Origin: Maritimibacter fusiformis
GTDB lineage: Bacteria > Pseudomonadota > Alphaproteobacteria > Rhodobacterales > Rhodobacteraceae
Reading direction: 5' to 3'
NCBI RefSeq assembly: GCF_008086115.1
Contig: NZ_VSIY01000001.1
Coordinates: 62,001 to 126,000, forward strand
Length of the DNA stretch: 64,000 bases
The position numbers and the translations under genes were made by a program. A model generated the notes under the pieces. The model saw nothing but the letters and a program-made list of their open reading frames with translations. It did no database searches and was not told where the DNA came from. This document shows positions 45,699 through 52,432 of this stretch, piece by piece. How positions within the stretch are numbered: position 1 is the first letter of the stretch; every line of letters begins with the position of its first letter.

Positions 45699-47192
45699 AT
45701 GAACGAAATCCGCGCAATCCAGAACCAGGGCGACGCGGCCGGCGAAGACGCCGCCGACGTGATGCCGCACAACATCGAGGCCGAGCAGCAGTTGCTCGGC
45801 GCGATCCTGACCAACAACGACGTCTATGACCGGGTGGCCCAGATCATCCGGCCCGAGCATTTCTATGATCCGGTGCATGGCCGCATCTACCAGATCGCGG
45901 AAGAGCGGATAACCGCCAACATGCTGGCGTCGCCGGTGACGCTCAAGGCCTACATGGCCGATGACGAGGGGTTGAAAAGCCTCGGCGGCGCGGCCTACCT
46001 GGCACGGCTGGCGGGTGCCGCGATCTCGTCCTTCGCGGCGCGTGACTATGCCCAGATGGTCTATGAGATGCATGTGCGCCGCCAGCTCATGCATCTTGGC
46101 GCCGACATTTCCGCCAAGGCCGCCAAGATGGAGGCCAAGGGCGACCCGAAAGAGCAGATCACCGAGGCTGAACAGGCGCTCTACAAGCTGGCCGAGACCG
46201 GCAGCGCCACCACCGGGTTCCAGAGCTTTCTGACCGCCGTGACCGATGCGGTGCGGGTTGCCAACGCGGCCCAACAGCGCGGCGGCGGGCTGGCGGGGAT
46301 TTCGACCGGGCTGACCGATCTCGACAAGAAGCTGGGCGGGCTGCATCCCTCCGACCTTCTGATCCTCGCCGGGCGCCCTTCGATGGGCAAGACCTCGCTG
46401 GCCACCAACATCGCCTTCAACATGGCGCGCGCCTACAAGCGCGGCAAGCGGCCCGATGGCAGCGAAGGGGCGATCAACGGCGGCGTGGTCGGGTTCTTCT
46501 CGCTCGAGATGTCCGCCGAGCAGCTTGCCACGCGGATCCTGTCGGAAGCCTCCGAGGTTCCCTCCGAGCAGATCCGGCGCGGCGACATGACCGAGGGCGA
46601 GTTCCGCCGCTTCATCGACGCCGCCAAGGCGCTGGAGGCCTGCCCGCTCTATATCGACGACACGCCGGCGCTGCCGATCAGCCAGTTGGCCGCCCGCGCG
46701 CGCCGCCTGAAACGCGAACACGGGCTGGATGCGATCTTTGTCGACTACCTGCAGCTTGTCCGCCCCGCCACCGCCAAGGACAGCCGGGTGAACGAGGTGT
46801 CTGAGATCACCCAGGGCCTGAAGGCCATCGCCAAGGAACTCGACGTGCCGGTGGTGGCACTGAGCCAGTTGTCGCGCCAGGTCGAGAACCGCGAGGACAA
46901 GCGCCCGCAATTGTCCGACCTGCGCGAATCCGGCTCGATCGAGCAGGACGCCGACGTGGTGATGTTCGTGTTCCGCGAGGAATACTATGCCGAACGCGAA
47001 CAGCCCTCCGAGGACAAGCTCGAGGAAATGGCCGCCTGGCAGGACCGGATGGAGCGGCTGCACGGCAAGGCCGAGGTCATCATCGGCAAGCAGCGCCACG
47101 GCCCGATCGGCAACGTCGAACTCAGCTTCGAAGGCCGCTTCACCCGCTTCGGAAACCTCGTGAAATCCTGGCAGCAGGGCGACGGGTTCTGA
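45699..47192 (+). CDS. dnaB: Replicative DNA helicase DnaB
   Basis: Hexameric 5'-3' helicase that unwinds DNA at the replication fork (497 aa). MPHNIEAEQQLLGAILTNND opens the N-terminal collar domain. The RecA-like core has GGLHPSDLLILAGRPSMGKT (Walker A) near residue 215, FFSLEMSAEQLATRILSEAS near residue 265, LDAIFVDYLQLVRPAT (Walker B) near residue 345, and ALSQLSRQVENREDKRPQLS near residue 385. No intein is present. It follows pyrE after a 160-bp gap and is followed by a 22-nt palindrome. Confidence 0.97.
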   Translation: MNEIRAIQNQGDAAGEDAADVMPHNIEAEQQLLGAILTNNDVYDRVAQIIRPEHFYDPVHGRIYQIAEERITANMLASPVTLKAYMADDEGLKSLGGAAYLARLAGAAISSFAARDYAQMVYEMHVRRQLMHLGADISAKAAKMEAKGDPKEQITEAEQALYKLAETGSATTGFQSFLTAVTDAVRVANAAQQRGGGLAGISTGLTDLDKKLGGLHPSDLLILAGRPSMGKTSLATNIAFNMARAYKRGKRPDGSEGAINGGVVGFFSLEMSAEQLATRILSEASEVPSEQIRRGDMTEGEFRRFIDAAKALEACPLYIDDTPALPISQLAARARRLKREHGLDAIFVDYLQLVRPATAKDSRVNEVSEITQGLKAIAKELDVPVVALSQLSRQVENREDKRPQLSDLRESGSIEQDADVVMFVFREEYYAEREQPSEDKLEEMAAWQDRMERLHGKAEVIIGKQRHGPIGNVELSFEGRFTRFGNLVKSWQQGDGF

Positions 47193-47218
47193 GCATGCGG
47201 GCGGGCAAACATGGCAAA

Positions 47219-47240
47219 ACGCCGCCCCTAGGGGCGGCGT
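47219..47240. terminator. Perfect 22-nt palindrome between dnaB and convergent gene
   Basis: ACGCCGCCCC-TA-GGGGCGGCGT is exactly self-complementary. On the minus strand a TTTT run follows the stem, which suits termination of the small secreted-protein gene at 47269-47655. On the plus strand no good T-run follows, so dnaB may use it only in part. Confidence 0.65.
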
Positions 47241-47268
47241 CCCTGTTCTCTATCAGTCTGGAGCCGCT

Positions 47269-47655
47269 TCAGAAGCTCTGGTAGCAGGCAACCGCCCGTC
47301 CACCCAGCCCCGCGACGATGCCGATCACGTGCATCTGCCCGTTGGGCGACACCTGCGTCACCTCGGTTCCCTCGACATCGATCATTACCCGCTCGCCAGC
47401 GGCCAGTCGGGCCTCGATGTCGGCAAGCAGCGCGGGATTGTCGACGTAAGCGATCAGGCCGAATCCACCAGGCAGTTCGCAAGTGGCCGTGTAGGTGATC
47501 GGCTTGTCATTCGGCGCCTCGCTCGAGCCTTCGTATTTGGGCGGCTCGTTACCGTTGCCGGGTGGCCCGTCCCCGTCTCCGGGCGGAATGCCCTGAGCCA
47601 TCGCGGCACCGGCGAGCATTGCCAGAACCGCCGCCTATTTGAAGGTGTTTTTCAT
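47269..47655 (-). pseudogene. Small secreted protein with stop codon in its signal peptide (paralogue of the next gene)
   Basis: From ATG 47655, with GGAGGAAGAC just upstream, translation gives MKNTFK, then TAG at 47637-47635, then AAVLAMLAGAAMAQG in the same frame and about 100 further residues. Without the stop this would be a normal signal peptide and a 128-residue secreted protein. The mature part (TATCELPGGFGLIAY, VMIDVEGTEVTQVSPNGQMH, ending ACYQSF) parallels the intact paralogue at 47875-48261. The open frame from internal ATG 47619 lacks a ribosome site and has too short a leader. Recent nonsense mutation, sequencing error or suppressor readthrough are the options. Function unknown. 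Confidence 0.7.
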
Positions 47656-47689
47656 GTCTTCCTCCGTTCTGTTCTGCCATGCTCTCTGC

Positions 47690-47719
47690 ATTGGCGTGTC
47701 GATCTCTCGACGCGCCAAT
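47690..47719 (-). promoter_or_regulatory. Long stem-loop in the 5' leader of the broken secreted-protein gene
   Basis: ATTGGCGTGTCGA and TCGACGCGCCAAT pair over 13 positions (one G-U/T-G mismatch) around a TCTC loop, about 35 nt upstream of the ATG at 47655. A perfect 12-nt palindrome TGATCCGGATCA lies further up at 47747-47758. The stem-loop would be transcribed in the leader on the minus strand and could regulate translation or decay; unproven. The rest of 47656-47786 has no gene. Confidence 0.4.
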
Positions 47720-47786
47720 TGTTTCATTTTTCGTGGTTTCTGTCATTGATCCGGATCAGAACCAGATCAACGTCACCCCCCCAAAA

Positions 47787-47820
47787 ATGCCAAGGCCCGA
47801 AGCTGACCGGGCCTTGGCAT
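47787..47820 (-). terminator. Rho-independent terminator of the intact secreted-protein gene
   Basis: ATGCCAAGGCCCG and its exact reverse complement CGGGCCTTGGCAT form a 13-bp stem around an 8-nt loop. On the minus strand the stem runs into TTTTT, 55 bp after the stop of the gene at 47875-48261. Confidence 0.8.
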
Positions 47821-47874
47821 GCCACGGTTCGCAAGCGCGGCAAACGTGACTTGCCACCGCGTCCCCTGGCGGGT

Positions 47875-48261
47875 TCAGAATGTCTGGTAACAAACCACCG
47901 GACGCCCGCCCGGCCCGTCGACCACGGCGATCACCCGCATCTGGCCGTCGGGCGAGACGCCGGTCACGCTGGTCCCCTCGACATCCGCCATCACCGCCTC
48001 TCCGGCGTTCAGGCGAGTGCGGATCAGGTTGGCAAGCCGGGCACTTTCGGGAAAGGCCATCAGGCCGAAACCGCCTTCGGTTTCACAAGTCGCGGTCAAG
48101 TCCAACGGCGTGTCGTTGGGCGCTTGTGGAACGACCAGGATCTTTTCGCACTCCTTTTCGCCCTCCTTGCATTGCGGCGCCTCGATGCCGGCTGCCGACG
48201 CAATGGCGCCGATGCTGGCAAAGGTCGCAAATGTGGCGGAAAACTTGAGAATGTTCATCAT
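47875..48261 (-). CDS. Small secreted protein, unknown function (intact tandem paralogue)
   Basis: Protein of 128 aa with a signal peptide (MNILKFSATFATFASIGAIA, then SAA at the probable cleavage site) and a mature domain with four cysteines. TATCETEGGFGLMAFPESAR, VMADVEGTSVTGVSPDGQMR and the end VCYQTF are shared with the neighbouring broken copy, so the pair arose by tandem duplication. No family recognised. Either of two adjacent ATGs (48261, 48258) follows GAGGGGTT. It has its own strong terminator and lies downstream of bioY on the same strand but behind the bioY terminator. Confidence 0.75.
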   Translation of the reverse strand: MMNILKFSATFATFASIGAIASAAGIEAPQCKEGEKECEKILVVPQAPNDTPLDLTATCETEGGFGLMAFPESARLANLIRTRLNAGEAVMADVEGTSVTGVSPDGQMRVIAVVDGPGGRPVVCYQTF

Positions 48262-48412
48262 AACCCCTCACTTTCAAACATGGCCCCCGCAATGTGCGCG
48301 GGCCGGACACCCATCCCCAAGCTCTCAAAATAGCATAATTCGTCGCAAATTTCACCGTTCTTGACCCGACCGCGCTGCGCGCGCCCGGCGCGGCGGTGAG
48401 CGAATGGCAAAA

Positions 48413-48436
48413 GGGCGCGGAGTTTCCTCCGCGCCC
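48413..48436 (-). terminator. Rho-independent terminator of bioY
   Basis: GGGCGCGGAG and CTCCGCGCCC form a perfect 10-bp stem with a 4-nt loop, 24 bp after the bioY stop. On the minus strand TTTT follows directly. Confidence 0.75.
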
Positions 48437-48459
48437 CCGACAATGAATTCAGGCTCGGA

Positions 48460-49044
48460 TCAGCGCGTGAGCTTCCACAGACCCGGCACCACCAGCGCCG
48501 CCAGCACCAGTTTCAGCGCGTCGCCGATTAGGAAGTTGGTCATGCCATACTGCATCACCCAAGCCGCGCCCTTGTCGGCCAGGAACAGGTAAGCCATCCA
48601 CGACAGCCCGAAAGCATAGATCACCCCGGTGCCCACCAGCATCGCCCCGGCCATGCCGGTGACGGTCTTGTCCCAACCGCGCCGGGCCAGGAGGCCCATC
48701 ACGCCGGCCGCGACCGCGAAGCCCACGAGATAGCCGCCGGTCGGTCCCGCGAAATAGGCCAGCCCCGCATTCTCGCCCGAGAACACCGCAAAACCCGCGG
48801 CCCCCAGCACCAGCCAGCCCACCAGCGTGGCAAGCCCAAGGCGCGTGCCGTAGGCCGCGCCGATGGTCAGCACCGCGAAGGTCTGCATCGTCACCGGCAC
48901 CGGCCACATCGGCACCCGGATGTTCGAGGCCACGACCAGCGCCACGATCCCGGCCACGACCAGCCCGACCTGTTTCGCGCGCAGTCCGGCGCCGGTTGTC
49001 GGCCCGAAGCTCTCGCCCAGCACCCTGTTCATCGTGATCGCCAT
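48460..49044 (-). CDS. bioY: Biotin transporter substrate-binding subunit BioY
   Basis: Integral membrane S-component that imports biotin, alone or with an ECF ATPase module (194 aa, six spans). VPMWPVPVTMQTFAVLTIGA near residue 44 and FAGPTGGYLVGFAVAAGVMG near residue 98 are the BioY signature blocks. MTNFLIGDALKLVLAALVVP forms the last span. ATG 49044 has GGGAG seven bases upstream; a much longer open frame upstream belongs to the antisense of purB. No BioM/BioN genes are nearby. Biotin is needed here for MccA. A short palindrome overlies the leader at 49057-49068. Confidence 0.92.
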   Translation of the reverse strand: MAITMNRVLGESFGPTTGAGLRAKQVGLVVAGIVALVVASNIRVPMWPVPVTMQTFAVLTIGAAYGTRLGLATLVGWLVLGAAGFAVFSGENAGLAYFAGPTGGYLVGFAVAAGVMGLLARRGWDKTVTGMAGAMLVGTGVIYAFGLSWMAYLFLADKGAAWVMQYGMTNFLIGDALKLVLAALVVPGLWKLTR

Positions 49045-49056
49045 GGGTATCTCCCT

Positions 49057-49068
49057 GTGAATGTTCAC
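49057..49068. promoter_or_regulatory. Palindrome at the bioY translation start region
   Basis: GTGAA-TG-TTCAC lies 13 bp before the bioY ATG, with a second TTCA-ACGG-TGAA arrangement beside it on the minus strand (about 49065-49076). It does not match the TTATMKATAA consensus of the alphaproteobacterial regulator BioR, so the identity of any regulator is open. Confidence 0.3.
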
Positions 49069-49211
49069 CGTTGAAAGGTGTTTTGCCGCAGCCCCGACGC
49101 ATGTGCAAGCGTGTTGACGCGAAACCGCCCCAGAACTCGTGCGGGCTTTGCAAAACCCACGATGGTATTCTGCGAACCTGCGAAGACCGCCCGGATTTGC
49201 AAAAGCCGTGC

Positions 49212-49625
49212 CTAAATTCTGGTCAGATCCGAGATCGCCACGTAGTCCTTGCGCGGCCCCTTGACCTTCCAGATGACCCGCCAGTCGGGCCAGCGGGTGA
49301 AATTGTAGGTCACCTCGTAGGTGTCGGGCATGCAGTCGTGCCAGTCGCGCGCCACCCGCACCCCGCCCGTGATCCGGTGAAACCAGCGCCCGTCGGTGAA
49401 ATAGACCCCGATCCCGTCGCCATCGTGCCGCCACAGGTAGTCGCGCGACGCCGCCAGCGTCGCCTCGAACGGCAGCCGCAGCTCGCCGGTCTCGCGATAG
49501 GCCAGCCCGACGCCGTCCGGGGTAAAGCGGGCAACGCCGTCGAACAGCCCGGTGGTGCCGGCCCATTCGTCCTCGATCCGCCGGGCGATGCGCCACTGGC
49601 CCTCGAATTCGCTCAACTGCGGCAT
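49212..49625 (-). CDS. DUF6314-family protein
   Basis: Soluble protein of 137 aa. FEGQWRIARRIEDEWAGTTG at the N-terminus, GLAYRETGELRLPFEATLAA, YFTDGRWFHRITGG and the block HDCMPDTYEVTYNFTRWPDW with WKVKGPRKDYVAISDLTR are what I associate with the DUF6314 lipocalin-like family; this is from memory, not a search. Start at ATG 49625 with GGCGGGG upstream. Divergent from purB with about 70 bp between. No function known. Confidence 0.65.
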   Translation of the reverse strand: MPQLSEFEGQWRIARRIEDEWAGTTGLFDGVARFTPDGVGLAYRETGELRLPFEATLAASRDYLWRHDGDGIGVYFTDGRWFHRITGGVRVARDWHDCMPDTYEVTYNFTRWPDWRVIWKVKGPRKDYVAISDLTRI

Positions 49626-49698
49626 GACCCCGCCTTGTTCCTGTCCCGAGGTGAGGATATGACGCCCGCGACCGCGCCACAAACCGAAAGGCCCGCCG

Positions 49699-51006
49699 AT
49701 GATCCCCCGCTATGCCCGCCCCGAGATGACCCAGGTCTGGGAGCCCGCCACCAAGTTCCGCATCTGGTACGAGATCGAGGCCCACGCCTGCGACGCCATG
49801 GCCGAGCTTGGGGTGATCCCGAAAGCCAATGCCGAGGCGGTCTGGAAGGCGCGCGACGTGGAGTTCGACGTGGCCCGGATCGACGAGATCGAGGCCGTCA
49901 CCAAGCATGACGTGATCGCCTTTCTCACCCACCTGGCCGAACATATCGGCGCCGATGACGCGCGCTTCGTGCACCAGGGCATGACCTCGTCGGACGTGCT
50001 CGACACCACCTTCAACCTGCAACTGGTGCGCGCCGCCGACATCCTGCTGGCCGACATGGACAAGCTGCTGGCGGCCCTCAAGAAACGAGCCTACGAGCAC
50101 AAGGACACGGTGCGCATCGGGCGCTCGCACGGTATCCATGCCGAGCCGACCACGATGGGCCTGACCTTCGCGCGTTTCTATGCCGAGATGGACCGGAACA
50201 AGAACCGTCTGGAAAAGGCTCGTTGGGAGATTGCCACCGGCGCGATCTCGGGCGCGGTCGGCACCTTCGCCAATATCGACCCCTTCGTCGAGGAACACGT
50301 CTGCGCCCAGCTTGGCCTGCGGCCAGAGCCGATCTCGACCCAGGTGATCCCGCGCGACCGCCACGCGATGTTCTTCGCCACGCTGGGGGTGATCGCAAGC
50401 TCGATCGAGAACGTCGCCACCGAGATCCGCCACATGCAGCGCACCGAGGTGCTGGAGGCCGAGGAGTTCTTCTCGGCCGGGCAAAAGGGCTCGTCCGCGA
50501 TGCCGCACAAGCGCAACCCGGTCCTGACCGAGAACCTGACCGGCCTTGCGCGCCTCGTGCGCATGGCGGTGGTGCCGGCGATGGAGAACGTGGCGCTCTG
50601 GCACGAGCGCGACATCTCGCATTCCTCGGTCGAACGCGGCATCGGGCCGGATGCCACCATCACGCTCGATTTCGCGCTGAACCGCCTGGCCGGCGTGATC
50701 GAGAAACTGGTGGTCTATCCCGACAACATGCTGGCCAACATGAACAAGTTCCGGGGCCTCGTGATGAGCCAGCGGGTGCTTCTGGCGCTGACCCAGGCGG
50801 GCGTGTCGCGCGAGGACGCCTACCGTCTGGTGCAGCGCAACGCCATGAAGGTCTGGGAGCAAGGCAAGGATTTCAAGACCGAGCTTCTGGCCGATCCCGA
50901 GGTCACGGCCGCCCTGACCCCTGCCGAAATCGAAGAGAAATTCGACCTCGGCTATCACACCAAACACGTCGACACGATCTTTCGCCGGGTGTTCGGCGAG
51001 GGCTGA
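49699..51006 (+). CDS. purB: Adenylosuccinate lyase
   Basis: Splits SAICAR and adenylosuccinate in purine synthesis (435 aa, fumarase superfamily). The signature GQKGSSAMPHKRNPVLTENL near residue 260 carries the catalytic serine loop. RIGRSHGIHAEPTTMGLTFA near residue 135 has the conserved histidine and TSSDVLDTTFNLQLVRAADI near residue 95 the substrate-binding threonine/serine pair. It is followed by a 51-aa secreted peptide gene 67 bp on. Confidence 0.96.
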   Translation: MIPRYARPEMTQVWEPATKFRIWYEIEAHACDAMAELGVIPKANAEAVWKARDVEFDVARIDEIEAVTKHDVIAFLTHLAEHIGADDARFVHQGMTSSDVLDTTFNLQLVRAADILLADMDKLLAALKKRAYEHKDTVRIGRSHGIHAEPTTMGLTFARFYAEMDRNKNRLEKARWEIATGAISGAVGTFANIDPFVEEHVCAQLGLRPEPISTQVIPRDRHAMFFATLGVIASSIENVATEIRHMQRTEVLEAEEFFSAGQKGSSAMPHKRNPVLTENLTGLARLVRMAVVPAMENVALWHERDISHSSVERGIGPDATITLDFALNRLAGVIEKLVVYPDNMLANMNKFRGLVMSQRVLLALTQAGVSREDAYRLVQRNAMKVWEQGKDFKTELLADPEVTAALTPAEIEEKFDLGYHTKHVDTIFRRVFGEG

Positions 51007-51073
51007 ACGGCGCACATTCGGCGGACAGGCGATTCTGTGCTATGATTGCGGCTCCTAACAAGGGAGACACGCG

Positions 51074-51229
51074 ATGAAAGGCATCTCGATCCTGCTCGCG
51101 GCGCTTCTGGCGGTGCTGCCCGCGGCGGCATTCGCGCGCCAATGCAGCCACGAAACCGCGAACCGCTGCGAAGCCGGGTTCATCTGGGACGAAACCAGCG
51201 CCACCTGCGTCGAAATCGTCACCGGCTAG
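51074..51229 (+). CDS. Tiny secreted cysteine-containing protein (51 aa)
   Basis: Not found by length-limited gene calling. ATG 51074 has AGGGAGACACGCG upstream. The signal peptide MKGISILLAALLAVLPAAAF is cleaved after AFA. The mature peptide of about 30 residues has three cysteines (RQCSHETANRCEAGFIWDE, then ATCVEIVTG) with the spacing of one lobe of a chitin-binding (CBM14-like) module, a resemblance only. It lies between purB and fliG. Good ribosome site, signal peptide and codon use support it as real. Confidence 0.65.
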   Translation: MKGISILLAALLAVLPAAAFARQCSHETANRCEAGFIWDETSATCVEIVTG

Positions 51230-51299
51230 CCCCGGGTTAGCGCCCTGTTAACACCTCTCTGCCAGTCTGCCCGAAGGGGGACCGGACCGGAGGGATGAT

Positions 51300-52376
51300 G
51301 TGACGACGGCGCTTGCGACGATCGGTGAAGATGCGGCCGGGCGGCACGGCGCCGCCGGCGGCCCGCCCACCGCCGCGATCCGCAACCTCAGCCGCCGGCA
51401 GAAGGCCGCGATCATCGTGCGGCTGCTTTTGGCCGAGGGCGTGAAACTGCCGCTTGCCGACCTGCCCGAGGCGTTGCAGGGCGAACTGGCGCAGCAGATG
51501 GCGACCATGCGCTTCGTCGACCGCGCCACGCTGCGCGCCGTGGTGGCCGAGTTCGTGTCCGAAATCGAGGATGTCGGCCTCAGCTTTCCCGCCGGGCTCG
51601 AAGGCGCGCTCAGCGTGCTCGACGGCACCATCAGCGCCAGCACCGCCGCGCGCATCCGCAAGGCACGCGGGGTGGAGTTCACCGGCGATCCCTGGGCCAC
51701 CATCGCGGGGCTCGACCCCGACCTGTTGATGCCGGTGCTCGAAAACGAAAGCACCGAGGTGGCCGCCGTTCTGCTGTCCAAGCTCAAGGTCGCCACCGCG
51801 GCCTCGCTGCTTGGCCGCCTGCCCGGCCCGCGCGCCCGGCGCGTCGCCTACGCGGTGTCGCTGACCGGCACGATCTCGCCCGACATGGTCGCGCGGATCG
51901 GTCGTGCGCTCCTGGCCGAGCTTGAGGCGCAGCCGCCGCGCGCTTTTGCCGACGGGCCGGTGGAACGGGTCGGCGCGATCCTCAATTTCTCGCCCGCCGC
52001 CACCCGCGACGAGGTGCTGACCGGGCTGGACGAAGACGACCGCGGCTTTGCCGAAGAGGTGCGGCGCGCGATCTTCACCTTCGCCAACATCCCCGCCCGC
52101 ATCGACCCGCGCGACGTGCCCAAAATCGCCCGCGACACCGACCAGGCCACCCTGATCACCGCGCTGGCGGGGGCCACCGGCGACCTCGCCCCGGCGGCCG
52201 AGTTCATCCTCGGCGCGATGTCCAAACGCATGGCCGACCAGTTGCGCGACGAGATCGAGACGCTGGGCACGGTCAAACCCAGGGACGCCGAGGCCGCCAT
52301 GAACGCCGTCATCGCCACGATCCGCGAACTCGAAGCCGCCGGGGAGATCCTGCTGATCACCGAAGAGGAGGACTGA
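51300..52376 (+). CDS. fliG: FliG-like flagellar motor switch protein, away from other flagellar genes
   Basis: Torque-generating and direction-switching ring protein of the flagellar rotor (358 aa). An N-terminal domain (LSRRQKAAIIVRLLLAEG), a middle domain (LDPDLLMPVLENESTEVAAV, then LLGRLPGPRARRVAYAVS) and a C-terminal domain (RAIFTFANIPARIDPRDVPK, then MSKRMADQLRDEIETLG) follow the FliG plan. The last shows the charged helix that faces the stator. GTG 51300 has GGAGGG upstream. No other flagellar gene lies within the 64 kb. Sequence looks divergent, so a FliG paralogue with another role cannot be excluded. Confidence 0.8.
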   Translation: MTTALATIGEDAAGRHGAAGGPPTAAIRNLSRRQKAAIIVRLLLAEGVKLPLADLPEALQGELAQQMATMRFVDRATLRAVVAEFVSEIEDVGLSFPAGLEGALSVLDGTISASTAARIRKARGVEFTGDPWATIAGLDPDLLMPVLENESTEVAAVLLSKLKVATAASLLGRLPGPRARRVAYAVSLTGTISPDMVARIGRALLAELEAQPPRAFADGPVERVGAILNFSPAATRDEVLTGLDEDDRGFAEEVRRAIFTFANIPARIDPRDVPKIARDTDQATLITALAGATGDLAPAAEFILGAMSKRMADQLRDEIETLGTVKPRDAEAAMNAVIATIRELEAAGEILLITEEED

Positions 52377-52432
52377 ACAGACAACACCGCCACCGACCCC
52401 GAAGGTGCCCAGTGAAGCCTATCCGCGCCCGA

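Noticed and set aside
49045-49211. BioR operator upstream of bioY
   Set aside because: No TTATMKATAA-like sequence is present in the gap.
48460-51015. 851-codon minus-strand frame covering the purB complement and bioY
   Set aside because: Only the last 194 codons (BioY, with its own ribosome site at 49044) are real; the rest is the shadow of purB and DUF6314.
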